A DNA stretch of 64,000 nucleotides from Pyrinomonadaceae bacterium. GTDB taxonomy: Bacteria > Acidobacteriota > Blastocatellia > Pyrinomonadales > Pyrinomonadaceae. The notes under the pieces were generated by a model. The model saw only the letters and a program-made list of their open reading frames with translations, was not told the origin of the DNA and ran no database searches. The stretch lies in contig DASUNM010000005.1 of assembly GCA_036277115.1 (NCBI GenBank), positions 62,001-126,000 on the forward strand, given 5' to 3'. Position numbers and translations under genes: made by a program. The number at the start of each line of letters is the position of its first letter. Position 1 is the stretch's first letter. Positions 1-8,715 of this stretch are shown here, in pieces.

Positions 1-709
1 TCGGACTGATTACGGTAACGTCTCCGCCAAAGTTCAGATCATTGTTCTCTGAACTTCCGGCCAGAATCGCCGCCGCAATCGCACCACCAGCAGCCAGTAA
101 CAAGGCTGCCAAGGCGCCGCCACCAATGCCAGGCATGCCGGGCCGTGCTAGACGGGTGCAGCGTGTGCCGGGCTGAGGTGTTCCCGCAGTTTCAGTCGTT
201 CCAGCAGCGACAGCTGTCGTCTTGCCAGCGGCTCGCAGTTCAACCAAGCCTGCCTGAGCAGCGACTCTCATGTCGCCACATTCGACATCGACCATAAAGC
301 TTGACGCTTGGCTCGCATCGGCAACAGCCGCGCCGTCTTTGGTCGTGATGATGGCGGACGTACCTGCCAACGTCGAAGCCTGCAGACGACCGGCGTCGAG
401 ATTTCCTGAAATGCTGGCGTCGGTAAAGCTGAGTTTAACGCTCGTGTTCGGCAACAACTCTACGCGACCAAGTTTGCCGAGGCTCACAACCGCGCTGCTG
501 TTAGCCGCAGTTGTAATGACGCTGTCGGAAAATACTGTCGCACCCGAAATCGCCGCTTGACCGTTAACGGTGACTTGGCCGGAAACCGAAAGTTCTCCGG
601 AGTTCTTCTGGCCGGGTTTCGCCAACGCTACCATCGAGTAGACGCTGAGGACGGCTACTGTGACCGCAAATGCAATCGACTTGCGGCTCCAATTTCTGCT
701 AATCATCAT
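1..709 (-). CDS. FecR-like secreted protein, C-terminus cut by window edge
   Basis: The reading frame runs open from 709 to the left edge, so the protein end is missing (about 236 residues seen). Two ATG codons lie at 709 and 706; a GGGAGGA ribosome-binding site 3-6 nt upstream fits either. Residues 1-32 form a signal peptide (basic MMISRNWSRKS, then a hydrophobic core ending VALAK). The middle is a run of short beta strands (SVSGQVTVNGQAAISGATV, then SLGKLGRVELLPNTSVKLSF) like the FecR-type envelope domain, where glycine-turn strands build a ligand-binding sandwich. Near residues 190-220 a glycine/alanine stretch (GGGALAALLLAAGGAIAAAI) looks like a membrane or flexible segment. FecR assignment is by pattern only; probably a periplasmic or surface protein of unknown role. 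Confidence 0.7.
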   Translation of the reverse strand, partial: MMISRNWSRKSIAFAVTVAVLSVYSMVALAKPGQKNSGELSVSGQVTVNGQAAISGATVFSDSVITTAANSSAVVSLGKLGRVELLPNTSVKLSFTDASISGNLDAGRLQASTLAGTSAIITTKDGAAVADASQASSFMVDVECGDMRVAAQAGLVELRAAGKTTAVAAGTTETAGTPQPGTRCTRLARPGMPGIGGGALAALLLAAGGAIAAAILAGSSENNDLNFGGDVTVISP

Positions 710-840
710 TTCCTCCCGTACAAGTGACAAGATACCTTAGAAAACGCGCTGCTGACTCTTTCACATTTCGAGTCGCTATCGCTTGAGTTCTGTTGAAGAA
801 AGCTTTTTCGTGGTGTAGTGAAACCACTGAATCAGTGGCT

Positions 841-870
841 TTTGTACACGAAATCCAGCCCCCCTGTCAA
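841..870 (-). promoter_or_regulatory. Sigma-70-like promoter for the FecR-like gene
   Basis: On the reverse strand TTGACA (865-870) is followed after 18 bp by TACAAA (841-846), a perfect -35 and a fair -10. It would give a leader of about 125 nt before the start at 709. The leader contains a short hairpin, CCACTGA-A-TCAGTGG (824-838). The rest of 710-1045, between two genes on the same strand, shows nothing else that I recognise. Confidence 0.5.
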
Positions 871-1045
871 CAGGCAATTGATTGAAAACTCTAAAACTTA
901 GCCCAGAATTACTAGGTTCGGCGCACGATATCACGGCCTATAGGTGCTGTAAAGGGGTTTTTGGCCTGGCGGTGTCAAGATTGTGTGTCCTCGTCCCTCC
1001 GGTCAACGGCGAGGCCAAAAATCAGAAAATCGGAGGTCAGACGGG

Positions 1046-1612
1046 TCAGCGCGGACTACTCCGACGGGGACGCGTCGCGCTGTCGCCGACGCGTTGGCCC
1101 TTGGCGGCTGAAGAGTCCGGGGTTGTCGAACTCATCGGCCCGTCGACGCCGTTCCCGGATTCTATTAACGCGGCCTGCTCGTAAGGGTCAAGGCGCGCGA
1201 AGACATAAAAGACCTCTCCTGAAGTCACCGGGCCCAGGTAACGAAACGTATTCTTTACAATTTGACTGACGCGGAGGGTTCGGGGGCTTGGAGGCTCCTC
1301 AAACAGAATTCGCATCTCATCCGCCGCGACTGCTTCGAGCTCCGGCACATAGTCGTTGTCGGACTTCGTCACTAAACGGATGGCCATCTGCCGCAACGCG
1401 CGAATCCGATTCGAATTACGCCGGTAATAGTCTCCGGAAATCTCGTGCCGACTCGCCCGGTCATCAACGACTTCCTGTTCATTACGCAGGTAGCCAAGGT
1501 ACGCTTGCATGACGGGCCCGAACTGGGACTGCTCCGCGCGTTGTGCGTGCACAACTCCACCCGCCATTGCCAGCGCGAGAACCAACAACACGATTCGCTT
1601 TAAGTTACCCAT
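1046..1612 (-). CDS. Secreted protein of unknown function
   Basis: 188 residues. The N-terminus (MGNLKRIVLLVLALAMAGG, then VVHAQ) is a clear signal peptide with an AQ cleavage-type end, so the protein is exported. The mature part is charged and mostly helical (MQAYLGYLRNEQEVV, RALRQMAIRLVTKSDNDYVPELEAVA) and ends in a basic serine/arginine tail. No catalytic motif and no transmembrane helix after the signal is visible. I do not recognise the family. It stands alone, divergent from coaBC, and is separated by about 336 bp from the FecR-like gene downstream, so it is likely transcribed separately. Confidence 0.7.
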   Translation of the reverse strand: MGNLKRIVLLVLALAMAGGVVHAQRAEQSQFGPVMQAYLGYLRNEQEVVDDRASRHEISGDYYRRNSNRIRALRQMAIRLVTKSDNDYVPELEAVAADEMRILFEEPPSPRTLRVSQIVKNTFRYLGPVTSGEVFYVFARLDPYEQAALIESGNGVDGPMSSTTPDSSAAKGQRVGDSATRPRRSSPR

Positions 1613-1774
1613 TGAAGTCCACCTCTACTGATCGAGCCTGCTGACTGACGCGTATGCGTTACTTTAGCTCAGGGAACTTTGGTAAGCCAGTTTCGATTGT
1701 GCGGCGATTATACGCCCGCTCAAAATCCAGCAATATTGCACCCATAATTTGGCGGTGTTACATTTCGATTTCAC

Positions 1775-3037
1775 ATGGATAGCGATCCGATTGACGGCAA
1801 GTACCGCGTGGCGCTCGGCGTAACTGGCGGAATAGCCGCTTACAAGGCGATTGAGGTCCTCCGGGGCCTTCAACGCGCCGGTTGCGAGGTACGGGTGGCC
1901 ATGACCAGGCACGCTTGCGAGTTCATTCAGCCTCTCACCTTTCGTTCGCTTTCCGGTGCTTACGTCCTGGTTGACGACTATGCGCCGGATAATCCGGATC
2001 CGATTGCGCACATCACTTTCTCTCAAACCGTAGATTTGCTGATCGTGGCGCCGGCAACAGCCAACACCCTGGCGAAGTTCGCCAACGGCGTAGCCGACGA
2101 CTTCCTGACGTCCACATACCTGGCTTGCACCGCGCCGGTTCTGGTGGCGCCGGCGATGAACACCACAATGTTGGAGCATCCCGCCACGCAGCGAAACCTC
2201 GAAAAGCTCCGTGCTGACGGAGTCCGGATTATTGAGCCGGATGAGGGCGAGATGGCCTGCGGCACGATCGGCCCAGGACGTCTAAGCGAACCGGACAGGA
2301 TCGTGTCGGTGGCGTTGGACATGCTCAAGGCGTCAACGCACGCGGCCGATTTGGCCGGGGAGCGGATCCTAATCACGGCCGGTGCCACCCGCGAACCAAT
2401 CGACCCGGTGCGCTTTATTTCAAATCGATCGTCCGGCCGAATGGGATATGCGATTGCAAAAGCCGCCCACGCTCGGGGAGCCGAAGTGACGGTCGTTTCA
2501 GGCGTCACGAGTGTCGCGGCCCCCGGAGGTGTGAAACTCATCGAGACAACAGCCGCAAAAGAGATGCATAGCGCCGTAATGGAACGCGCCGGCGACGCGA
2601 CCATCTTTATTGCCGCGGCAGCAGTAGCCGACTACGCGTCCATTGACCCCTCTACTCAGAAGTTGAAGAAATCGGCAGACACGCTCGAGCTAAAACTGCA
2701 ACGCACTCCCGACATTCTCCGGGAAGTAGCGCAGGCGCGACGCAACGGCCAATTGATCATTGGCTTCGCGGCGGAAACTGAAAATCTTCTCGAGAACGCC
2801 TGGGAAAAATTGGTCAGCAAAGACCTCGACGCGATCGTGGCCAATGACGTTTCAAAAGCCGGTGGTGGATTTGACTCGGCTGACAACGCCATCGCGATTT
2901 TGTTTCGCGACCGACCCGACACCGTCGAACTGCCGCTCATGCCGAAAGAAGAAGCAGCGCATCGCATTCTTGATGAAGTCGTGAAAATGAGGAACAACCA
3001 AAGCAACGCACGTACAGCTGCCGCACAAAAAGAATGA
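1775..3037 (+). CDS. coaBC: Bifunctional phosphopantothenoylcysteine decarboxylase / phosphopantothenate-cysteine ligase
   Basis: 420 residues, the usual length for this two-domain enzyme of coenzyme A synthesis. The N-terminal flavoprotein (CoaC) half starts with VALGVTGGIAAYKAIEVLRG and carries the PAMNTTMLEHPATQRN segment and the flap cysteine in GEMACGTIGPGRL; it decarboxylates phosphopantothenoylcysteine. The C-terminal CoaB half (from about residue 193, ITAGATREPIDPVRFISNRS, GRMGYAIAKAA) joins phosphopantothenate to cysteine using CTP, with a KLKK lysine motif near residue 300. The stop overlaps the start of the next gene (ATGA at 3034-3037), so the two are translationally coupled and likely head an operon that reaches priA. 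Confidence 0.96.
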   Translation: MDSDPIDGKYRVALGVTGGIAAYKAIEVLRGLQRAGCEVRVAMTRHACEFIQPLTFRSLSGAYVLVDDYAPDNPDPIAHITFSQTVDLLIVAPATANTLAKFANGVADDFLTSTYLACTAPVLVAPAMNTTMLEHPATQRNLEKLRADGVRIIEPDEGEMACGTIGPGRLSEPDRIVSVALDMLKASTHAADLAGERILITAGATREPIDPVRFISNRSSGRMGYAIAKAAHARGAEVTVVSGVTSVAAPGGVKLIETTAAKEMHSAVMERAGDATIFIAAAAVADYASIDPSTQKLKKSADTLELKLQRTPDILREVAQARRNGQLIIGFAAETENLLENAWEKLVSKDLDAIVANDVSKAGGGFDSADNAIAILFRDRPDTVELPLMPKEEAAHRILDEVVKMRNNQSNARTAAAQKE

Positions 3038-3924
3038 CGTCAGATCAAACGAAAGAGTTGAGCGAACTGTTGGAGCAGACGAGAGAATACATTCGCTACT
3101 TCGGCGAACTCGGCGCGGAAACGATAGATGCGGAACCGGCGACGCTGAACGATTCAGCGCCGCAGAGCATCTCTTCGGCAAGGGTCGAAGAGCCGGGGGA
3201 GATCGCTACAGAATTACCGGCTGCCGCTCCGTCGCCGGCAAAATCGACTCTGTTTACACGAACAAATCCAACTCCGGCCCGTGTCAGTGCTCCAACGCCA
3301 GACAGTCTATTCGGCGAACTCCCTGCGCGACCGTCGTTGCCACCCTCAACTGAAACTCTCGAAGACATCTGGCGCGAGATTGGCGACGATTGCACCCGAT
3401 GCGCGCTGTGCTCAGGGCGCACGCAGGTCGTGAACACGCACGGCAATCCAAAAGCCCGTTTGATGTTCGTCGGCGAAGCTCCGGGCGCTGATGAAGACGC
3501 CCAGGGCAAGCCGTTTGTCGGCCGCGCCGGTCAGTTGCTGACAAAGATGATTGAAGCAATGGGTCTGAAGCGCGAAGAAGTGATCATCGGCAACGTCAAC
3601 CGCTGCCGGCCGCCCGGCAACCGGCAGCCGACGTTGGAAGAAGCTGCGATTTGCCGCCCGTTCTTATTCCGCGAAATCGCCGCGGTTCGCCCTGAAGTCA
3701 TCGTCGTGATGGGCAATACGGCGCTGCGAAATCTGCTTGAGGTAAAGGCCGGAATCAGCAGCGTGCGCGGTCAGTTCCGGGACTATCAAGGCATCAAGGT
3801 AATGCCAACTTTTCACCCTGCCTATCTCCTGCGCGACCCTTCCAAGAAGCGCGAGACGTGGGACGACCTGAAGAAAGTAATGGAATGTCTCGACAGTAAT
3901 TCGCACAAAGCGGCGAATGGCTGA
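3034..3924 (+). CDS. Type-4 uracil-DNA glycosylase (Fe-S)
   Basis: 296 residues. The first 105 or so are low-complexity, proline/alanine rich and probably disordered; the catalytic domain follows. It shows the Fe-S cysteines at the start (CTRCALCSGRTQVV), the active-site loop GEAPGADEDAQGKPFVGRAG, NVNRCRPPGNRQPTLEEAAIC with two further cysteines, and the C-terminal HPAYLLRDPSKK leucine-loop motif. The enzyme removes uracil from DNA in base-excision repair. It overlaps coaBC by 4 nt and precedes priA by 45 nt, which fits a shared transcript with genome-maintenance genes. An N-terminal extension of this length is seen in many family-4 enzymes. Family confidence is high; the extension has no assigned role. 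Confidence 0.93.
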   Translation: MTSDQTKELSELLEQTREYIRYFGELGAETIDAEPATLNDSAPQSISSARVEEPGEIATELPAAAPSPAKSTLFTRTNPTPARVSAPTPDSLFGELPARPSLPPSTETLEDIWREIGDDCTRCALCSGRTQVVNTHGNPKARLMFVGEAPGADEDAQGKPFVGRAGQLLTKMIEAMGLKREEVIIGNVNRCRPPGNRQPTLEEAAICRPFLFREIAAVRPEVIVVMGNTALRNLLEVKAGISSVRGQFRDYQGIKVMPTFHPAYLLRDPSKKRETWDDLKKVMECLDSNSHKAANG

Positions 3925-3969
3925 GATGCGCTTTGAATCGTTTCGCTCCCGCGATAACCTGCCGCACAA

Positions 3970-6525
3970 ATGTCTTTGCCCGCTCAAGCTCCGCAGGAAG
4001 ACTCCGCTTCACAGTTCGCCCAGGTAGCGCTCCCCGTCCATCTCCGAAAGCTGTTTACTTACCGTCTGCCCGTAACCATGCGACAAGCGGCGCGTGTCGG
4101 TTCGCGGGTCGTCGTGCGACTTGGCAATAAGCCCATGACGGGCTACATCGTCGCTCTCCTCCTTAAGCTGCGCGAAGGAACAAGCCTGATTGAGTCTGAT
4201 CTTAAGGAAGTTGAAGAGCTACTCGACGCCGAGCCGTCGCTGACACCTGAAGTGGTCGAGCTTGCCCGCTGGGTTGCTGAGTATTACGCCGCGCCTTTGG
4301 GCGAAGTCATGCGCGCGGCGCTTCCCGCCGGTATCAACACTTCAATCATGCAGGTTGTGTCGATCACGACGGAAGGTCATGAGGCATTGGCGACACTGAC
4401 CGATGGATCAACCAAGCAGAAGGCTTTGCAAATTCTGGCTGACGAAGGCGAAGCCGAGATTAACGCGTTCTGCCTGCGCCTGGGTTCGGCGCGCATTCCT
4501 AAATGGCTGCGAGAACTGGAGGCCGATGGCTACATCGAGCGGGCGGATCGGACGCGCACAACTGCTACACGCGCCAAACGACAGAAGTTGATCCGGCTGG
4601 TTCAAGATCGGTACGCAGGCGCCTCGCCTGCTGCCGGCTCGGATCAGACACCTGGGGAACAATCAACAAACGAGCAGGTGGGACGCCCGCGCACCGAACG
4701 CATTACCGACGCTCAACAACGCGCGATCGATAAACTTCAATCTCACAACCAGCAAATGCCGGCAAGCGAATTAATCGAGGCTGCCGGCATCAGCCCTTCG
4801 GTCATTGCCACGCTGAAGAAGCGAGGCGTGGTGGAAGAGTTCGAGCAGGACATTCGTCGCGATCCGCTGGCGCTCGCGGAACTTCCCGGGACCGATGAGT
4901 TCAAGCTGACAGAACATCAGGCGGCGGCCTTCCGAATGATCGAGACCGCCATCGGCAACCGCTCGTTCTCGCCCTTCCTGCTCCACGGTGTGACCGGCAG
5001 CGGTAAGACTGAGGTTTACATTCGCGCGATGCGGGCAGCGCTGCACGGCGGTCGGGGCGCGATGATGCTGGTCCCGGAGATTTCGCTAACGCCAATTTTG
5101 TCCCGTCGTCTGCGCGCGCACTTCGGTGATCAGATCGCCATCTTTCATTCTTCGCTTTCGCGCGGCGAACGTTTTGACGAGTGGTCGCGCCTGCGCACCG
5201 GTGAAGCGCGCGTCGTTCTCGGTACGCGCTCGGCTGTTTTCGCGCCCGTCAAGAATCTTGGACTCATTATTGTGGACGAAGAGCAGGACTCGTCGTACCG
5301 GCAGGAAGAGTCTCCGTTCTACAACGCACGCGACTCGGCAATTGTGCGCGCCCAGAAAGAATCCGCCGCGGTTGTGCTGGGGTCGGCCACGCCCTCGTTG
5401 GAAACCTTTCACAATGCGCAGACCGGCAAATACCAATACCTCGAGTTGCCGGATCGAATCGGCGAACGCCGCCTGGCGACCGCTGAACTCGTAGACATGC
5501 GCGACGTCTTTGCGCGGCATAAAAAGCCGGTTGTCTTCTCCGATCAACTGCTCGAAGCGATCGAGCAAACACACGCGAAGGGCGAACAGTCGATCGTTCT
5601 GCTGAACCGTCGGGGCTACTCGAGCTTCATTCTTTGCCGCTCATGTGGCGAGTCGATCATGTGTCCCAATTGTGAGGTGACGCTGACGTTTCATCGCGGC
5701 GATCGCGTGCTTGTCTGTCACTACTGCAATCACCGCGAGCGCGCCCCGGCGCAGTGCCCGCAATGCGAAAGCAAATACATCTACTACGTCGGCGAAGGCA
5801 CGGAACAGATCGAAGAGCTTCTGCGAAAGCGCTTTCCGCAACTACGCATCGGCCGCATCGATCGCGACACGAAATCTCGCCGCCGCGAATTTGAGCAGAC
5901 GCTGCTCGATTTTGAAAAAGGCAAGCTGGACATGCTGGTGGGCACGCAAATGCTCGCGAAGGGACATGACTTTCCGAACGTCACGTTTGTGGGAGTAATT
6001 TCGGTAGATGCCGGACTGGCCTTGCCGGACTTTCGCGCTGCCGAACGTGCATTTCAGTTGATTACCCAGGTCGCGGGCCGCGCGGGTCGTGGCGATCGGC
6101 CGGGACGAGTTTTTATCCAGACTTATCATCCGCATCATTACGCTCTGAAGCACGCGGTCGCGCAGGATTATTTCGGCTTTTACACGGAAGAAATCCGGCA
6201 CCGCAAGAACCATCAGTATCCGCCGTTCGTCGCGCTCGCCTTGCTGCTGACGCGTCACAAAGATGCGAATCGTGCCTACGAATTGGCCGGGGCAGCGAAA
6301 AAAGCTTTAGTTGAAGCTGATCCCGATCGTACGTGTCGCGTGCTGGGTCCGGCGCCGGCGCCGCTTGCTCGACTTCGCGCAGAGTTTCGCTTCCATGTGC
6401 TGGTCAAATCGCGTAGTCGTAAGCAGATGCGCGCCGTGATCGACGTCGCCCTTAAAGCGCTTGAGGACGCCGGGCACGATCTGCGGCACGTGAGTTTGGA
6501 AATTGATCCGATTAGCATGATGTGA
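3970..6525 (+). CDS. priA: Primosomal replication-restart helicase PriA
   Basis: 851 residues, slightly long for PriA (about 730-830). The N-terminal DNA-binding part (HLRKLFTYRLPVTMRQAARVGSRVVVRLGNK) is followed by a helicase core with Walker A GVTGSGKTE near residue 340, a DEEQD box (IIVDEEQDSSYRQE), GSATPS, and the PriA zinc region with eight cysteines near residues 555-605 (CRSCGESIMCPNC, CHYCNHRERAPAQCPQC). Late helicase motifs include GTQMLAKGHDFPNVT and QVAGRAGRGD. It reloads the replicative helicase at stalled forks. The insert around residues 200-240 is variable and polar. No strong ribosome-binding site precedes the ATG at 3970, so a nearby start is possible. Confidence 0.96.
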   Translation: MSLPAQAPQEDSASQFAQVALPVHLRKLFTYRLPVTMRQAARVGSRVVVRLGNKPMTGYIVALLLKLREGTSLIESDLKEVEELLDAEPSLTPEVVELARWVAEYYAAPLGEVMRAALPAGINTSIMQVVSITTEGHEALATLTDGSTKQKALQILADEGEAEINAFCLRLGSARIPKWLRELEADGYIERADRTRTTATRAKRQKLIRLVQDRYAGASPAAGSDQTPGEQSTNEQVGRPRTERITDAQQRAIDKLQSHNQQMPASELIEAAGISPSVIATLKKRGVVEEFEQDIRRDPLALAELPGTDEFKLTEHQAAAFRMIETAIGNRSFSPFLLHGVTGSGKTEVYIRAMRAALHGGRGAMMLVPEISLTPILSRRLRAHFGDQIAIFHSSLSRGERFDEWSRLRTGEARVVLGTRSAVFAPVKNLGLIIVDEEQDSSYRQEESPFYNARDSAIVRAQKESAAVVLGSATPSLETFHNAQTGKYQYLELPDRIGERRLATAELVDMRDVFARHKKPVVFSDQLLEAIEQTHAKGEQSIVLLNRRGYSSFILCRSCGESIMCPNCEVTLTFHRGDRVLVCHYCNHRERAPAQCPQCESKYIYYVGEGTEQIEELLRKRFPQLRIGRIDRDTKSRRREFEQTLLDFEKGKLDMLVGTQMLAKGHDFPNVTFVGVISVDAGLALPDFRAAERAFQLITQVAGRAGRGDRPGRVFIQTYHPHHYALKHAVAQDYFGFYTEEIRHRKNHQYPPFVALALLLTRHKDANRAYELAGAAKKALVEADPDRTCRVLGPAPAPLARLRAEFRFHVLVKSRSRKQMRAVIDVALKALEDAGHDLRHVSLEIDPISMM

Positions 6526-6526
6526 G

Positions 6527-6658
6527 ATGAACCTTATTTGGATTCATGGCGATTGGCGGATCGTGGTTCTGTACCCGGTCTTCTACGTCTTGCTGTTGTT
6601 GACATGGTTTGGCATCTGTTACGCCATTATTAAGTTCCTGGACCGCCGAAGAAAGTAG
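6527..6658 (+). CDS. 43-residue single-span membrane protein
   Basis: ATG at 6527 directly follows the priA stop (6523-6525) and reads 43 codons to TAG at 6656. The peptide starts MNLIWIHGDWRIVVLYPVFY, continues with a hydrophobic stretch (VLLLLTWFGICYAIIKFL) and ends in DRRRK, the arrangement of a one-helix inner-membrane protein with its basic end in the cytoplasm. The position one base after priA and the in-frame hydrophobic design argue for a real gene coupled to priA translation. I do not recognise a family. It could be a chance frame; conservation in relatives would decide. Confidence 0.5.
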   Translation: MNLIWIHGDWRIVVLYPVFYVLLLLTWFGICYAIIKFLDRRRK

Positions 6659-6719
6659 AACGACCCCAGTCAGCTAAACCGTACCGTCCAACCGGCGAAT
6701 GCGATAAACTCTTGCGCCA

Positions 6720-7757
6720 ATGAAACTTTCCGAGCTTGCTGAGAAAGCGCATGCGCGCTGCGAACCCAGCGACGGTGACATCGAAATCATCGGCGCCGCG
6801 GGCCTTGAACAGGCTGAGCCTGGCCAAGTGACCTTCCTATCGAATCCGCGCTACACCCCAAAAATTGCTACCACCGGTGCGACGGCAATTTTTGTGGGAG
6901 AAGAGGTCGAAGTACCGCGGGCTGATCTCGCTGTGCTGCGCGCGAAAGATCCGTATCTGGCTTTTACTCGAGCGCTGATAGCCTTCCATCCCCGCCCGGC
7001 AGTCGAATCAGCAATTCACGAATCAGCGGTGATCGACCAGACCGCGACCATTGGCGCGGAGTGCTTTGTCGGGCCGAACGCAGTGGTGGGAAAGAACTCG
7101 CGTATCGGCGATCGGGTCCGCATTCACGCGAACGCGACCATCTACGAGAACGTGATGATCGGTGATGACTCAGAGATTCATTCAGGCGTTGCCATTCGCG
7201 AGAACACCGTTATCGGCAAACGCGTCATCATTCATAACAACGCTGTGATCGGCTGTGACGGTTTCGGGTTCGCCAAAGATGAAGAGCGACACTGGCTTAA
7301 GATTCCCCAAGTCGGTCGCGTCATGATCGAGGATGATGTGGAAATCGGGGCGGGCACAACGATAGACAAATCATCGACTGACGAGACGCGCATCAAACGT
7401 GGCGCCAAGATCGACAACGTCGTTCAAATTGGTCATTCATGCACGGTGGGCGAAGACAGTTTGCTGTGCGCGCAAGTTGGGCTGGCAGGAAGTTCGGTCA
7501 TCGGCAACCGAGTGATTCTGGCCGGCCAGGCCGGAGTTGCCGGGCACAACACGATTGGCGACGACGTTATCCTCACCGCGAAAAGCGCTACCAGTCACGA
7601 CGTGCCGGCAGGAAAAATGATTTCCGGAATTCCCGCGTTCGACAATCGTGATTGGTTACGATCGATTGCTGCGTTCAGGCGCCTGGGAGAGATGGTCAGA
7701 ACGCTTAGGGGTTTGGAAAAGCGCGTTGAGGAAATCGAAAAGTCAGAAAAGAAATAG
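6720..7757 (+). CDS. lpxD: UDP-3-O-acylglucosamine N-acyltransferase
   Basis: 345 residues, the typical LpxD length. The N-terminal uridine-binding domain (to about residue 100) ends in the region PYLAFTRALIAFHPRP; then come left-handed beta-helix hexapeptide repeats (IGAECFVGPNAVVGKNSRIG, onward) including NAVIGCDGFGFA and the catalytic-histidine region QIGHSCTVGED. A C-terminal helix (FRRLGEMVRTLRGLEKRVEEIEK) closes the trimer. It transfers 3-hydroxyacyl chains from acyl-ACP to UDP-3-acyl-glucosamine in lipid A synthesis, so the host makes lipopolysaccharide. The neighbouring genes are not lipid A genes, unlike the usual bam-skp-lpxD-fabZ-lpxA cluster. Confidence 0.96.
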   Translation: MKLSELAEKAHARCEPSDGDIEIIGAAGLEQAEPGQVTFLSNPRYTPKIATTGATAIFVGEEVEVPRADLAVLRAKDPYLAFTRALIAFHPRPAVESAIHESAVIDQTATIGAECFVGPNAVVGKNSRIGDRVRIHANATIYENVMIGDDSEIHSGVAIRENTVIGKRVIIHNNAVIGCDGFGFAKDEERHWLKIPQVGRVMIEDDVEIGAGTTIDKSSTDETRIKRGAKIDNVVQIGHSCTVGEDSLLCAQVGLAGSSVIGNRVILAGQAGVAGHNTIGDDVILTAKSATSHDVPAGKMISGIPAFDNRDWLRSIAAFRRLGEMVRTLRGLEKRVEEIEKSEKK

Positions 7758-7792
7758 TCCACAGATTACGCAGATTCAAAGCTCTCGTTTTA

Positions 7793-7827
7793 ACTGCTCA
7801 CTGCTCACTGCCCACTGCCCACTGATT
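7793..7827. repeat. Heptamer tandem repeat, five units
   Basis: Period-7 array: ACTGCTC twice, ACTGCCC twice, then ACTGATT. It fills the gap between the convergent lpxD and short-chain dehydrogenase genes and touches the latter's stop codon (7826-7828). The same unit in the other orientation (CAGTGAG) occurs at 15525-15555 and 49960-49980. The arrangement resembles the short tandemly repeated heptamers known from cyanobacteria. Confidence 0.75.
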
Positions 7828-8578
7828 AAGTCACTGCCCCGCCATCAACAATCACAACTTCGCCGTTCATATACGAATTACGATCGCTGCACATGAAGAC
7901 CGCGAACTCGGCCAGCTCCATCGGCTTGCCCAGACGCCCGACCCAGAATTCGTGCATTTGCAGCCAGCGCTCCGGCAGAGCGCTCGCCAGATCCGTATCG
8001 AAAATTCCAGCCGCAATCGCATTGACCTTAATTCCAAACGTCGCCGCCTCACGCGACAGACACTTGGTGAACCCAATCATCGCCGCCTTTGAAGTTGCGT
8101 AATGAACCGCAGTCGGCAGCGCGCGAATCGCACCGATGGAAGTGATGTTGAGAATCGCGCCGGCCCGCTGGCGAATCATCTGTTTGTACATCGGCTTGGT
8201 GACGGCGAACAGACTGCCCACGTTGGTCCCAATGACTTCATCCCACGCGCGGTCGGTAGTCGTAGCGAAGTTGTCCCCGCGATTGATCGCTGCGTTGTTC
8301 ACCAGAATGTCCATGCCGCCCCATTCGTGCACCAACTCGCGCGTCAAATGCTTCATGCCGAACCGGTCGGTCACGGAGACCTTGAATGATTTCGCCTTGC
8401 GGCCGAGCGCTTCAATCTTTTGTTTAATTTCTTCGGCGAGATCGTCGCGCGAGTTATAGCTGAATGCGACGTCCGCGCCTTCGCGCGCGAACACCTCACA
8501 CAGCGCGGCGCCAATGCCGCGCGTGCCGCCAGTGATAAATGCTCGTTTTCCTTCGAGTAAAAGACTCATGCTAACCAT
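7826..8578 (-). CDS. Short-chain dehydrogenase/reductase (FabG-like)
   Basis: 250 residues, standard for classical SDR enzymes. The cofactor motif TGGTRGIGAALC sits near residue 16, NNAAINRGD in the middle (NAG-type motif), and the active-site set is visible as Ser in LNITSIGAIRALP and Tyr-x-x-x-Lys in HYATSKAAMIGFTK. The end (NSYMNGEVVIVDGGAVT) is typical of FabG-like 3-oxoacyl-reductases. Substrate cannot be read from sequence. ATGs at 8578 and 8569 are both possible; neither has a clear Shine-Dalgarno, and a palindromic repeat lies one base upstream of the first. It is last in a reverse-strand series with a glycosyltransferase and a radical SAM enzyme, possibly an envelope-lipid or glycolipid pathway. 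Confidence 0.9.
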   Translation of the reverse strand: MVSMSLLLEGKRAFITGGTRGIGAALCEVFAREGADVAFSYNSRDDLAEEIKQKIEALGRKAKSFKVSVTDRFGMKHLTRELVHEWGGMDILVNNAAINRGDNFATTTDRAWDEVIGTNVGSLFAVTKPMYKQMIRQRAGAILNITSIGAIRALPTAVHYATSKAAMIGFTKCLSREAATFGIKVNAIAAGIFDTDLASALPERWLQMHEFWVGRLGKPMELAEFAVFMCSDRNSYMNGEVVIVDGGAVT

Positions 8579-8579
8579 T

Positions 8580-8640
8580 GTGGCACAGACTTCAGTCTGT
8601 GATCATTCGGGAGGAAACCACAGACTGAAGTCTGTGCCAC
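8580..8640. repeat. Dispersed palindromic repeat, copy 1
   Basis: Two 22-bp arms (8580-8601 and 8619-8640) are perfect inverted repeats around a 17-bp spacer. Each arm core, CACAGACTTCAGTCTGTG, is itself nearly palindromic, so the element can fold as a long hairpin or as two small ones. A second copy sits at 9916-9980 in the next intergenic gap. It resembles REP/MITE-type intergenic repeats. The remaining gap to 8715 shows nothing else. Confidence 0.85.
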
Positions 8641-8715
8641 TTAATTGCTCAACTTGTTCGGAGTGTGGAACGACGGGATTAAACCGCGAACAGAGCGCGC
8701 CAGTCAAGAAGGGGG

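Noticed and set aside
7793-7827. CRISPR array
   Set aside because: Unit of 7 bp without spacers; no cas gene in the window.
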